Assembly: GCA_047600765.1 (NCBI GenBank) | Contig: JASGKF010000001.1 | Span: 1,798,001 to 1,862,000 of the forward strand | Length of the DNA stretch: 64,000 bases | DNA from: Viridibacterium sp047600765 | GTDB lineage: Bacteria; Pseudomonadota; Gammaproteobacteria; Burkholderiales; Rhodocyclaceae | Reading direction: 5' to 3' | In this document: in pieces, positions 41,145-48,863 of the stretch | How the letters are laid out: every line of letters begins with the position of its first letter | Numbering within the stretch: position 1 is the first letter of the stretch | Program-made: the position numbers and the translations under genes | Notes under the pieces: model-generated | Databases searched by the model: none | Told to the model about the DNA's origin: nothing | What the model saw: only the letters and a program-made list of their open reading frames with translations

Positions 41145-41381
41145 ATGCGTATCACTCAACGCATTCCCAGTCGTTTCGCACCCATCCTGTTCGGCGCGAT
41201 CCTTTCCGTGATCATGGTCGCCATCGTGTCGGCCTTCGTGCTGCTCGTCAGCCAGGGCCTCAGCACAGACTTCGCCGCACGCTGGCTGAAGAGCTGCCTG
41301 ACGGCCTGGCCGGTGGCGTTCGCCTCGGTGACCCTGCTCGCGCCATGGGTGCGCCGTGTGGTCGGCCAGCTGACAGCGTGA
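41145..41381 (+). CDS. DUF2798 small membrane protein
   Basis: A 78-residue protein with two membrane helices, matching DUF2798 (FAPILFGAILSVIMVAIVSAFVLL and WPVAFASVTLLAPWVRRVV). It follows DUF2938 by 33 bases with a good ribosome site (aggag). Its stop lies a few bases from the converging kinase/phosphatase gene. Function unknown; co-occurrence with DUF2938 is seen in other genomes. Confidence 0.75.
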   Translation: MRITQRIPSRFAPILFGAILSVIMVAIVSAFVLLVSQGLSTDFAARWLKSCLTAWPVAFASVTLLAPWVRRVVGQLTA

Positions 41382-41385
41382 GCTG

Positions 41386-43158
41386 TCAGCGCGTCGTGCT
41401 GGTAGTGGCTGCGCGTTGCGATTTGAACACCGGATGCGTCGCCGCCAGCGCAAGCACGGCGATCAGCAACGCGGCGCTGAGCACTTGCCAGAACAGCAAC
41501 GGGTTGCGTTCGAGCAGGGGTGGCGGGCCCTTACCGAGCAGGGCGTTGTTGGGGTGCCGCAGGTCGTAGAGGAATTCGGACAGCACTTCGTAGCGCTGGT
41601 AGGGATCCGGGTGCAGGGCTTTCTCCAGCACGGGGTCGATCCAGGCGGGAATCTCGCGATGCTCGTCGAGCACCGAGCTGTAGCGCAGCTTCTTCTGCGC
41701 GGCGCGCGTGCGTGCCTTGGCGAGCTCGGCGCCATAGGGCAGACGGCCAGAGAGCATCTGGTAGGTGAGCACGGCGAGCGCGAAGAGATCGGAGCGCGGC
41801 GTGCCGGGTTCGCCGATGAAGTATTCGGGCGCGGCGTACTGCACCATGCCCAGCACGGGTTCGGGCTGGCCCGTGCGATCAAGCTCGGCGAGGCCGGCGA
41901 CACGCGTCGAGCCGAAGTCGATGATCTTCACCGTACCTTGCGCGTCGATCATCACGTTCTTCGGTTGCAGGTCCTGGTGCAGCATCTCCATGCGGTGAAA
42001 GGCCAGCAGGCCGGCGGCTATCTGCTCGACGATGCCGCGCACAGTTTCGATGTCGGGCCTGGGGTTGTCGATCATCCACTGCGCGAGGGTCTTGCCCTCG
42101 ATGTATTCGGTGACGACGTAGAGGCTGCTGCGCGTGCGTGTGGAAGGCCAGGCCTTGAGCACGTGCGCGCTGTTGAGGCGGCGCGCGATCCACTCTTCGA
42201 GCATGAAGCGTTCGAGGTAGACCGGCTCGTTGCGCAGGTCGATGGCGGGCACCTTGAGCACCACGCGCTCGCCACTCTCCTCGTCTTCGGCGAGGAAGAT
42301 GTGGCTGCGATGACTGGCGTGCAGGCCGCGGATGATGCGGTAGCCATCGAGTACGGAGCGCGCTTCGGGAATCGGCGCGGGCGGCAGCTCGCTCCATTGC
42401 TGGCGCAGTTCGGCGGTGTTGCGCGCGGGCAGGCTGTCGACACGCACCACCTGCACCGTGAGGTTGTCATCGCTGCCCTGCGCCAGCGCGAGCTTCGCGA
42501 TGGCGGCAGCGACGGCGTCGAGATCGGCCGCGTGTTGCGTCACGAGTTCGAGCATCTGCACGGGCGACACGTATTCGTGCACGCCGTCGGTGGTCAGCAG
42601 GAAGACGTCGCCGGGCTCCAGTGCGAGGCTGTTGTAGTCGACTTCGAGACGCTGGCTGGCGCCGAGCGCGCGGCTGAGATGGCTGACGCGCTCTTCGCCA
42701 ACGATCTGGCGGTGATCTTCGGTGAGCTGTTCCAGCGTGCCGTTGCGCAGGTGGTGCACACGGCTGTCGCCGACGTGGAAGACATGCGCCGTCGCCGACT
42801 TGATAACCAGCGCGGAGAAGGTGCAGACGTAGCCACGATTGGCGTCGTAGCGAAATGCACTCTGGCGCGTCTGGGAGTAAAGCCAGGAGTTGTTGGCCTG
42901 CAGGACACGCTCGGCCGCGGTCTTCACGGACCAGGCTTCCGAGGTGCAGTAGTAATCGTCGAGGAAGCTGCGCACCGCCGAGGCGCTGGCGATGTGGCTG
43001 ACCTCGCTGCTGCTGATGCCATCGGCCAGCGCGATGGCAATGCCCTTCTCGCTCAGCTGCGGCTCTGGCGGCGCGCAGAAGGCGTGGAAGTCCTGGTTGG
43101 CGGGCTTGCGGCCTTTGTCGGAATACTGGCCGACAGACAACACGAGAGTGGCGGACAT
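41386..43158 (-). CDS. Fused PP2C-type phosphatase and serine/threonine kinase
   Basis: A 590-residue bifunctional protein. Residues about 1-245 form a PP2C-type phosphatase (ALADGISSSE, HVGDSRVHHL, LLTTDGVHEY, GSDDNLT). After a linker, residues about 270-540 form a protein kinase: a Lys in VVLKVPAID, HQDLQPKNVM (Asp396) and DFGSTR. The catalytic His-x-Asp is HQD, not HRD. A C-terminal membrane helix lies near 565-582. This fusion is known next to nitrate/nitrite uptake genes. It ends convergently with DUF2798. A hairpin separates it from the upstream channel gene. Confidence 0.85.
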   Translation of the reverse strand: MSATLVLSVGQYSDKGRKPANQDFHAFCAPPEPQLSEKGIAIALADGISSSEVSHIASASAVRSFLDDYYCTSEAWSVKTAAERVLQANNSWLYSQTRQSAFRYDANRGYVCTFSALVIKSATAHVFHVGDSRVHHLRNGTLEQLTEDHRQIVGEERVSHLSRALGASQRLEVDYNSLALEPGDVFLLTTDGVHEYVSPVQMLELVTQHAADLDAVAAAIAKLALAQGSDDNLTVQVVRVDSLPARNTAELRQQWSELPPAPIPEARSVLDGYRIIRGLHASHRSHIFLAEDEESGERVVLKVPAIDLRNEPVYLERFMLEEWIARRLNSAHVLKAWPSTRTRSSLYVVTEYIEGKTLAQWMIDNPRPDIETVRGIVEQIAAGLLAFHRMEMLHQDLQPKNVMIDAQGTVKIIDFGSTRVAGLAELDRTGQPEPVLGMVQYAAPEYFIGEPGTPRSDLFALAVLTYQMLSGRLPYGAELAKARTRAAQKKLRYSSVLDEHREIPAWIDPVLEKALHPDPYQRYEVLSEFLYDLRHPNNALLGKGPPPLLERNPLLFWQVLSAALLIAVLALAATHPVFKSQRAATTSTTR

Positions 43159-43212
43159 GGGCTACGCCTGCGTGGCACGAGCTGCGGAGGATACGGCACT
43201 GGGGACACACAG

Positions 43213-43239
43213 GACACCCGGCGCGCTGCGCCGGGTGTC
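43213..43239. other. Perfect 12-base-pair hairpin between the channel and kinase genes
   Basis: gacacccggcgc and gcgccgggtgtc form a perfect 12-pair stem with loop gct. It lies between the FNT stop (43248) and kinase start (43158), without a T-run on either side. It could reduce read-through or protect the upstream mRNA end, separating expression levels of two co-transcribed genes. Confidence 0.55.
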
Positions 43240-43247
43240 GTGGTGCA

Positions 43248-44060
43248 TCAGGCTGCGTTGCGCTTGGGCGCGGTGCGCACGTGGGTCGAGTACAGCGTCA
43301 GGCCGACGAAGGTGATGCCGCCGACGAGGTTGCCGACCACGGTGGGGATCTCGTTCCAGACCATGTAGTCGTAGATCGAGAAGTTGCCACCGAGCATGAG
43401 GCCCGAGGGGAACAAGAACATGTTGACGATGGAGTGCTCGAAGCCCATGTAGAAGAACACCATGATGGGCATCCACATCGCCAGCACCTTGCCGGTCACA
43501 TTCGTCGACACCATCGCGCCGACGACGCCCGTCGACACCATCCAGTTGCACAGCACACCGCGGATGAACAGGGTCAGCATGCCGGCAGCGCCGTGTGCGG
43601 CGTAACCGACGGTACGACCTTCACCGATGTGACCGATGGCTTCGCCGATCTTGTTGGGTGGCGTGTCGAAACCGAAGGTGAAGATGATCGCCATCATGAC
43701 AGCCACGGTGAAGGCACCCGCGAAGTTGCCGATGAAGACCAGCGTCCAGTTGCGCAGGATGCCGGCGATAGTGACGCCCGGGCGCTTGTCGAGCCAGGCC
43801 AGCGGGCACAGCGTGAACACACCGGTCAGCAGGTCGAAGCCGAGCAGGTAGAGAATGCAGAAGCCCACAGGGAACAGCACGGCGCCAGCAAGCGGCTGAC
43901 CGGTGTTGACGTTGATGGTGACGGCGAATGCTGCGGCAAGGGCCAGGATGGCGCCGGCCATGTAGGCACGGACGACGGTGTCACGCGTCAACATGAAGAT
44001 CTTCGACTCTCCGGCGTCCACCATCTTGGTAACAAACTCGGTTGGTGCAAGGTAGGACAT
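43248..44060 (-). CDS. Formate/nitrite channel (FocA/NirC family)
   Basis: A 270-residue FNT-family channel with six helices. The conserved RGVLCNWMVSTG block fits FNT proteins, as does the general pattern AGAILALAAAFAV and WNEIPTVVGNLVGG near the end. A strong ribosome site (agaggaaag) precedes the ATG at 44060; the longer frame contains the leader and was rejected. Upstream lies a structured leader with an intrinsic terminator and a sigma-54 promoter match. Together with the following kinase/phosphatase this suggests nitrite import for nitrogen assimilation; formate transport is the alternative. Confidence 0.85.
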   Translation of the reverse strand: MSYLAPTEFVTKMVDAGESKIFMLTRDTVVRAYMAGAILALAAAFAVTINVNTGQPLAGAVLFPVGFCILYLLGFDLLTGVFTLCPLAWLDKRPGVTIAGILRNWTLVFIGNFAGAFTVAVMMAIIFTFGFDTPPNKIGEAIGHIGEGRTVGYAAHGAAGMLTLFIRGVLCNWMVSTGVVGAMVSTNVTGKVLAMWMPIMVFFYMGFEHSIVNMFLFPSGLMLGGNFSIYDYMVWNEIPTVVGNLVGGITFVGLTLYSTHVRTAPKRNAA

Positions 44061-44092
44061 GTCTTTCCTCTGTGTGTTTTTTTGAACGGCAC

Positions 44093-44145
44093 AAAAAAAG
44101 GCGCTCAGGACCCCTGTCGGAAAACAGGAAGTCGTGAACGCCTTT
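44093..44145 (-). terminator. Leader attenuator upstream of the FNT channel
   Basis: On the minus strand the stem AAAGGCG / CGCCTTT is followed by seven T residues, with an inner hairpin (CCTGT...ACAGG). It lies in the 150-base leader 33 bases before the start codon, so it would stop transcription unless prevented. That is the layout of nas-type attenuators controlled by ANTAR antiterminators. Confidence 0.7.
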
Positions 44146-44162
44146 GTCGTTGCGCACCGCAC

Positions 44163-44207
44163 CAGATTCCATATCTGCTGCAGCACCTTCAGACCTGCTC
44201 AGGCCTG
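44163..44207 (-). promoter_or_regulatory. Two upstream leader hairpins (candidate ANTAR target)
   Basis: On the minus strand, CAGGCC-TGAGCA-GGTCTG forms a stem with a six-base loop, and CAGAT-ATGGA-ATCTG forms a second stem just after it. ANTAR antiterminators recognise paired hairpins with six-base loops before a terminator. The first loop lacks the usual leading A and the second is one base short, so the assignment is tentative. Confidence 0.4.
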
Positions 44208-44218
44208 ACACTGAAATC

Positions 44219-44236
44219 AAGCAGTGACTGTGCCAA
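44219..44236 (-). promoter_or_regulatory. Sigma-54 promoter candidate for the FNT operon
   Basis: Minus-strand TTGGCACAGTCACTGCTT matches TTGGCAC-N5-TTGCT with the exact GG-N10-GC spacing of sigma-54 promoters. Transcription would start near 44210, giving the structured leader described above. Nitrogen assimilation genes are commonly transcribed this way, so NtrC is the natural candidate activator. Confidence 0.65.
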
Positions 44237-44249
44237 TACGTCCGTATTG
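44234..44249. promoter_or_regulatory. Palindrome caatac-gtcc-gtattg
   Basis: A perfect 6-4-6 palindrome immediately upstream of, and overlapping the edge of, the sigma-54 promoter match. It could be a regulator binding site, though it is closer to the promoter than a typical NtrC enhancer. Confidence 0.3.
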
Positions 44250-44303
44250 ACGGGGATCTTTGTCTGGCGCGGCTTTACGCCAAATGGACTGCATCGCGGC
44301 AAT

Positions 44304-44336
44304 GTGACCTGCGCCCCAGCTCGGGGCGCAGGTCAC
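44304..44336 (-). terminator. Strong hairpin after the DoxX gene
   Basis: gtgacctgcgcccc and its exact complement form a 14-pair stem with a five-base loop, 33-65 bases downstream of the DoxX stop. No clear T-run follows. It lies upstream of the FNT promoter, so it probably insulates that promoter from DoxX transcription. Confidence 0.6.
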
Positions 44337-44368
44337 ACTGCCTGCCTGTTTCCAGTGCGCGCCCCGGA

Positions 44369-44743
44369 TCAGGCCTTGCGCGAATCCACGCTCAGCGCCG
44401 TGGCGCCGCTCGCTGCCAGCAACAGGAAGCCGCCGGCCATCGCGAGGTTCTTGAGGAACATGATGAGCTGGATCTGATCCGCGAAGTTGCTGTGAAAGAT
44501 CACGCCCGAAACCACGCTGAAGCCAGCCAGTGCAAGCGCAGCCCAGCGCGTCTGGAAGCCCGCGATGATGGCCAGGCCGCCGAGTACCTCAAGCGCGATG
44601 GTCGGCCACAGCAGCAAGGTCGGCACACCCATGGCAGCCATGTAGCCGGCGGTGCCTGCGGTGTCGGCGAGCTTGCCGAAGCCACTGATGACGAAGATGA
44701 GGGCCAGCAGGATGCGGCCAGCGAGGTGAAGAGAGTTGTTCAT
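44369..44743 (-). CDS. DoxX-family membrane protein
   Basis: A 124-residue DoxX-family protein with four membrane helices (LAGRILLALIFVISGFGKL at the start, then three more). The conserved start and hydrophobic pattern match DoxX/YphA-type proteins. The ATG at 44743 follows ggagg; the longer frame was rejected. Family members occur with oxidoreductases, and their exact role is debated. The gene is separated from a divergently oriented DsbA-like gene by about 325 bases. Confidence 0.82.
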   Translation of the reverse strand: MNNSLHLAGRILLALIFVISGFGKLADTAGTAGYMAAMGVPTLLLWPTIALEVLGGLAIIAGFQTRWAALALAGFSVVSGVIFHSNFADQIQLIMFLKNLAMAGGFLLLAASGATALSVDSRKA

Positions 44744-45068
44744 GAAAGCCTCCGAAGGGAACTGATGGGTTGGGATTGCGGATTGGAGTTGTGCGTTGCT
44801 CAGGACGCCTCGCCTTGCTGCCGGCGACGTTGCCGCGTCACATGACTGCAAGATACGGATTGCAAGCGCCCGCCAGAAGCCATCGAAATGCAACCCGCTG
44901 TTGCACCAGCAGCACCAATGCGGCCGGTAGCCAGGCGCGATTGTTCGTAGAAATGCAACGACCCATTGCGGCCTGCGCGCTGTTTCTGCCCGCATGACGC
45001 AGGTAGAGTGCGGCCTGACCCAGTGGCTATCCTGCGGGTAGCCGTGGCTTTGTCGGAATACGCAGAAC
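44744..45068. other. Divergent intergenic region between DoxX and DsbA-like genes
   Basis: No gene is visible in 325 bases. The sequence gaaatgcaac occurs twice (44885-44894 and 44951-44960), and similar half-sites are found in the NsrR-like operators, but the full dyad is absent here. Promoters for both flanking genes should lie here. Confidence 0.35.
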
Positions 45069-45719
45069 ATGCCATCCACCCTGCATTACATCTTCGACCC
45101 CCTGTGCGGCTGGTGCTATGCCGCCCAGCCCATGCTACGCGCGGTGCGCGACACGCTGGGCCCACGCCTCGCCCTGCAGCTGCACCCGGGCCTTCTGTTT
45201 GAACAGCCGAAAACACTCGATGCGGGTTGGCGCGGCCATATCGTCGATGCCGACCAGCGCATTGCGCAACTGGCCGGCGTGCGCTTTGGCGAAGCCTATA
45301 TCGCACGCCTGCGCAGCCACGACGACATGGTGCTCGACTCCAACCTGCCGGCTCGCGCCGTGATGGCGGCCGAGCAGTGTCGCGACGGCGCCGGCCTCGT
45401 CATGCTCGAAGCCATCCAGCATGCGCACTACGTCGCCGGGCAGGACGTCACACAAGCTGACCGCTTGCTCGCGCTCGCCGGGGAAGGCGGGCTGGACAGC
45501 AAGGCCTTCAGCGCCGCGCTGACGGCACAGGCCAGCCAGATGCCGACAGCCGTACACCAGGCGCGCACCCTGCTCGAAGCCAGCGGCGGACGCGGCTTCC
45601 CCACCTTCATCCTCGAACACGAACAGCGCCTGATGCGGCTCGACCACGCACGCGTCTATGGCCAGCCCGCCGCTTTTGCAGCACAGATCCACCAGTTGAT
45701 TGACGGAGAACCCGCATGA
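45069..45719 (+). CDS. DsbA-family thioredoxin-fold protein (FrnE-like)
   Basis: A 216-residue cytoplasmic DsbA-type protein without a signal sequence. The active site is CGWC near residues 13-16 (FDPLCGWCYAAQPM), and SGGRGFPTFIL with its cis-Pro Phe-Pro block is near residue 180. The family includes FrnE and 2-hydroxychromene-2-carboxylate isomerase relatives. It is translationally coupled to the nitroreductase (ATGA), so the pair could work in reductive detoxification of electrophiles. The cellular substrate is unknown. Confidence 0.82.
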   Translation: MPSTLHYIFDPLCGWCYAAQPMLRAVRDTLGPRLALQLHPGLLFEQPKTLDAGWRGHIVDADQRIAQLAGVRFGEAYIARLRSHDDMVLDSNLPARAVMAAEQCRDGAGLVMLEAIQHAHYVAGQDVTQADRLLALAGEGGLDSKAFSAALTAQASQMPTAVHQARTLLEASGGRGFPTFILEHEQRLMRLDHARVYGQPAAFAAQIHQLIDGEPA

Positions 45720-46306
45720 GCTTCCCCCTGCCCGAACAAGCCTACGACATCGCCTTCCGTAACGCGCGCACCTTCAACCGCTTCAGCGACCGTGAAGTCA
45801 GCGATGACACGCTGCGCGAAATCCGCGAGCTGATGAAGTGGGGACCGACCTCGATGAACAGCCAGGCAGGCCGCTTCGTGTTCCTCAAGTCCAGGGAATC
45901 GCGTGAACGTCTGCGCCCGGCGCTGTCGGCCGGCAACCTGGAGAAGACCATGGTCGCTCCGGTGACCATCATCGTCGCCACCGATGCGCGCTTTTACGAA
46001 CATCTCGCGACGCAATTCCCGGCGTATGACGCACGCCCCATGTATGAAGCCAATCCGGCGCTCGCCGACAAAGTCGGCCTGCGTGACGGCACCCTGCAAG
46101 GCGCCTACTTCATCATCGCCGCACGCATGCTGGGACTCGACTGCGGGCCCATGGGTGGCTTCGATGCCGACAAGGTCAACGCAGAGTTTTTCGCCGATGG
46201 TCGCTGGCGCGCCAACTTCCTGATCAACCTCGGCTATGGCGCCGAAGGCGGGGCACATCCGCGCGGCCCGCGTCTGTCATTCGACGAGGTCGCACAGATA
46301 CTCTGA
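45716..46306 (+). CDS. RutE/HadB-type nitroreductase family protein
   Basis: A 196-residue flavin reductase of the RutE/HadB branch (malonic semialdehyde reductase-like). Conserved features are ARTFNRFSDREV, WGPTSMNSQAGR and MLGLDCGPMGGFD. Flavin and NAD(P)H would bind at the dimer interface. It overlaps the DsbA-like gene by four bases. A structured hairpin element follows. In uracil degradation this family reduces malonic semialdehyde, but no other rut gene is in the window. Confidence 0.82.
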   Translation: MSFPLPEQAYDIAFRNARTFNRFSDREVSDDTLREIRELMKWGPTSMNSQAGRFVFLKSRESRERLRPALSAGNLEKTMVAPVTIIVATDARFYEHLATQFPAYDARPMYEANPALADKVGLRDGTLQGAYFIIAARMLGLDCGPMGGFDADKVNAEFFADGRWRANFLINLGYGAEGGAHPRGPRLSFDEVAQIL

Positions 46307-46324
46307 GACATGTTTCACGCAGTG

Positions 46325-46393
46325 CCCCTGCAGTGACGCGTGTCAGAAAAATTTCGACAATTCTTTCGTGAAGAATTACGCGTGGTGCAGGGG
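46325..46393. other. Nested hairpin element after the nitroreductase gene
   Basis: cccctgca at 46325 pairs with tgcagggg at 46386, acgcgt occurs at 46336 and again at 46378, and aattctt-tcgtg-aagaatt (46359-46377) forms an inner hairpin. The arms are nested and separated by short spacers. After the outer arm the plus strand continues ttcttcc. It could be a terminator or a structured RNA; there is no clear T-run. Confidence 0.45.
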
Positions 46394-46452
46394 TTCTTCC
46401 TGATGCATGTGCACATCGTGGACAGCTAAGGTATCCCTACGAACTCCCTCAC

Positions 46453-46713
46453 ATGTTTGTCGGATACATCAGATTGGATACCAACGTGATTCCCCTCAAG
46501 ACAGAAGCCGGCGCAACGGAAATCCGCACGCGCGCCATGCGACTTGATGCACGCTTGCGTTCGCTGTTGATTCTCGTTGATGGACACAAGCCGCTCTCCA
46601 ACCTGCAGGCAGCACTCGGCGATGGCGCCGAAGAAAACCTGCGCCGACTGCGCGAACTGGGTCTGGTGACCTGGGACGATTCGCTGTCCTCACAACTGCA
46701 ACGTCCGTCCTGA
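46453..46713 (+). CDS. Small helical protein of unknown function
   Basis: An 86-residue cytoplasmic protein. The core TRAMRLDARLRSLLILVDGHKPLSNLQAAL then ENLRRLRELGLVTW resembles a small winged-helix-like domain found in other beta-proteobacteria, but I do not recall a named family. The gene is preceded by the structured element above. Function unknown. Confidence 0.5.
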   Translation: MFVGYIRLDTNVIPLKTEAGATEIRTRAMRLDARLRSLLILVDGHKPLSNLQAALGDGAEENLRRLRELGLVTWDDSLSSQLQRPS

Positions 46714-46738
46714 TCAGCTATTGATCGCCTTCACGGCC

Positions 46739-47366
46739 TCATTTGATGAGGCCGTGCTCCTGCAAGTACTGATGGATGATGGTCAGGCGCATGTCGGCGT
46801 CGTCCAGCTCCAGCAGCTTGAGCCGCGCCAGCGGCGGTATCGGCAGGATCTCCGCAAACCGGAACGCCAGCCAGTTCGCTTCGTCGAACGCATGCGGCTC
46901 GGCAATCACCTCCCGCCCCTTGTCTGCCGCGATGAGTCGCAGCAGCGACTGCATCGCCACGAATCTGGGTGCCACAACCGCAGAGTCCTGTGTCAACCAG
47001 TTCGACCTCGGCCGCAACCGTGTGACGCTCCGTCACGTGGTGATTGCGGATGCGGAAGCGTCGCCCGCCGCGCACCGTGATGTGCAGCAGACCCGGCTGG
47101 GTCATGTCCCAATCGATGATGTGCGCTTCGACGCCTACCTCATGCGGCGTCGCCGCCTCGCCCACTTCGCGACCCTGGTCGATGAGGCAGATGCCGAAGT
47201 TCGCTTCGTTGCGCATGCACTCACCGATCATGTCCATGTAGCGCGCTTCGAAGATGCGCAACTTCATGCGTCCTTCGGGATGCAGCACGTTGCCCAGCGG
47301 GAAGATCGGCAGCTGCGTGGGAGCGGGCGCGGTGGAAAAGCCCGGGGCAGCAGGTTTCGGAGTCAT
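46739..47366 (-). pseudogene. LON-domain (peptidase S16 N-terminal-like) protein, frameshifted
   Basis: The N-terminal part (from the ATG at 47366) encodes a LON substrate-binding domain: LPIFPLGNVLHPEGRM, LRIFEARYMDMIG, FGICLI, and VRGGRRFRI. At about 46990-47000 the frame breaks; the rest continues in the next frame (QDSAVVAPRF to the C-terminal LQEHGLIK at 46739). The shift is one extra base. Because both halves read sensibly, it is either a recently broken gene or a sequencing error. Intact relatives are about 200-210 residues and lack a protease domain. Confidence 0.75.
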
Positions 47367-47422
47367 GCACGATTGTAACCACCTGCGGATGTGCAGCAAC
47401 GTTCGGTCCTACAATCCGCCCC

Positions 47423-48592
47423 ATGAAAGAAATCAATACGCTGCCAACGCCCGGTGCCGATGCGCTGGCGCACTCCGAAGCACTCGAAGCGCAGATCCGC
47501 CAGCACATCGCTGAGGCTGGCGGCTGGATCAGCTTTGCCGACTACATGGCGCTGGCGCTCTACACACCGGGGCTCGGTTACTACAGCGGCGGCTCGCGCA
47601 AGTTCGGCAGCGATGGCGACTTCGTCACCGCGCCGGAGATCTCACCACTGTTCGGCGAAGCGCTCGCGGCGCAAGTGGCGGACGTGATGGGGCAATCGTC
47701 GCCGCATCTGCTCGAAGCCGGCGCCGGCACCGGCCTGCTGGCGGCCGACCTGCTCGCCACGCTCGAATCCCTCGGTGCGCTACCGACGCACTACGACATC
47801 CTCGAACTGAGCGGCGAGCTGCGCGAACGCCAGCGCGAAACGCTGCGGACGCGCGTGCCGCACCTCGTCGACCGCGTGCGCTGGCTGGATGCCATGCCCG
47901 CGACGTTCAGCGGTTGCGTGGTGGCCAACGAAGTGCTCGACGTCATGCCCGTGCATCGCCTGCGCTGGCGCGACGGTGGCTGCGAAGAACTGGGCGTGGG
48001 GCTGGCGGGCGAGCAACTGGTCGATGCGGCGCGGCCGCTGTCAGCGCAACTCGCCGCCGCCGTGGAGAAGCTGCCGGTCACCTCACCGTCGTCGGGCGCG
48101 TATGTCAGCGAGATCTGCCCGTCGGCCCTGGCATGGATCGCCGAGTGGGCGCGCTGCCTGCAACAAGGCGCCCTGCTGCTCGTCGACTACGGCTACCCCG
48201 CCGCCGAGTACTACCTGCCTTCACGCAGCCAGGGCACGCTGCAGTGCTACTACCGCCATCGTGCGCACACGGAGTTCTTTCGCTGGCCCGGGCTCAACGA
48301 CATCACGTCATTCGTGGATTTCACGGCCTGTGCCGAAGCCGGCTTTGCGGCTGGACTGGAAGTGCTGGGTTACACGACGCAGGCGAGCTTCCTGGTCAAT
48401 TGCGGGGTGCTGGAAAGGCTGACGCTACGCGGCGAGACGGACAGCGCGGATTACCTGCGTGCTTCGCGCGCACTGCAACGCCTGATCGGCGCACATGACA
48501 TGGGGGAGGTGTTCAAGGTGCTGGCACTGGGCCGCGGTCTGGAGGAGCCCCTGAGGGGATTTGCGCGCGGCGACCGCACTCACGCGCTGTGA
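47423..48592 (+). CDS. SAM-dependent methyltransferase of the MidA/NDUFAF7 family
   Basis: A 389-residue class I methyltransferase of the MidA (DUF185) group. GWISFADYMALALYTPGLGYY, then FGSDGDFVTAPE and the SAM motif LLEAGAGTGLLAADLL are diagnostic. NEVLDVMPVHR matches the family's conserved block. Mitochondrial NDUFAF7 methylates an arginine of complex I; the bacterial role is less clear. It faces away from the frameshifted LON gene. The start codon is typical, with aagaa upstream. Confidence 0.85.
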   Translation: MKEINTLPTPGADALAHSEALEAQIRQHIAEAGGWISFADYMALALYTPGLGYYSGGSRKFGSDGDFVTAPEISPLFGEALAAQVADVMGQSSPHLLEAGAGTGLLAADLLATLESLGALPTHYDILELSGELRERQRETLRTRVPHLVDRVRWLDAMPATFSGCVVANEVLDVMPVHRLRWRDGGCEELGVGLAGEQLVDAARPLSAQLAAAVEKLPVTSPSSGAYVSEICPSALAWIAEWARCLQQGALLLVDYGYPAAEYYLPSRSQGTLQCYYRHRAHTEFFRWPGLNDITSFVDFTACAEAGFAAGLEVLGYTTQASFLVNCGVLERLTLRGETDSADYLRASRALQRLIGAHDMGEVFKVLALGRGLEEPLRGFARGDRTHAL

Positions 48593-48656
48593 TGAACCGC
48601 CGGGCGAGCAGCCACGACGGTGCAGCCGGCCCCGCAGGGCCGGTCGGGCACAACGA

Positions 48657-48863
48657 TCATTCCTGCGCGCTGTAGAGGCGCGCCAGGAAGCCGTCGATAT
48701 CGGTGAACAGCGCCGCCTCGTGCTTGGCCTGCGTGGCCTGGGTCTGCAGGCCCAGCGCCAGGGCCGGGTGAGACAACCAGTTCGCGTTCAGCACTTCGTC
48801 GCCGTAACGTTCTGCATCGGTAAGGGTTTCGCCGGTTCTCATATCCATGATCTTCACCGCCAT
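48657..48863 (-). CDS. Small conserved-looking protein, unknown
   Basis: A 68-residue acidic cytoplasmic protein (MAVKIMDMRTGETLTDAERY at the start) without cysteines or membrane helices. A good ribosome site (gggag) lies ahead of its ATG. No family recognised. Convergent with the MidA gene. Confidence 0.4.
   Translation of the reverse strand: MAVKIMDMRTGETLTDAERYGDEVLNANWLSHPALALGLQTQATQAKHEAALFTDIDGFLARLYSAQE

Noticed and set aside
41416..43368. A 650-codon plus-strand frame opposite the kinase/phosphatase gene
   Set aside because: The minus-strand fusion protein has full kinase and phosphatase motifs, and the plus frame has none.
43281..44477. A 398-codon plus-strand frame across FNT and its leader
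   Set aside because: Opposes a strong FNT gene and runs through the attenuator; it has no motif.
44885..44960. Full NsrR operator in the DoxX/DsbA gap
   Set aside because: Only the gaaatgcaac half is present in each copy; the left half of the dyad is not.
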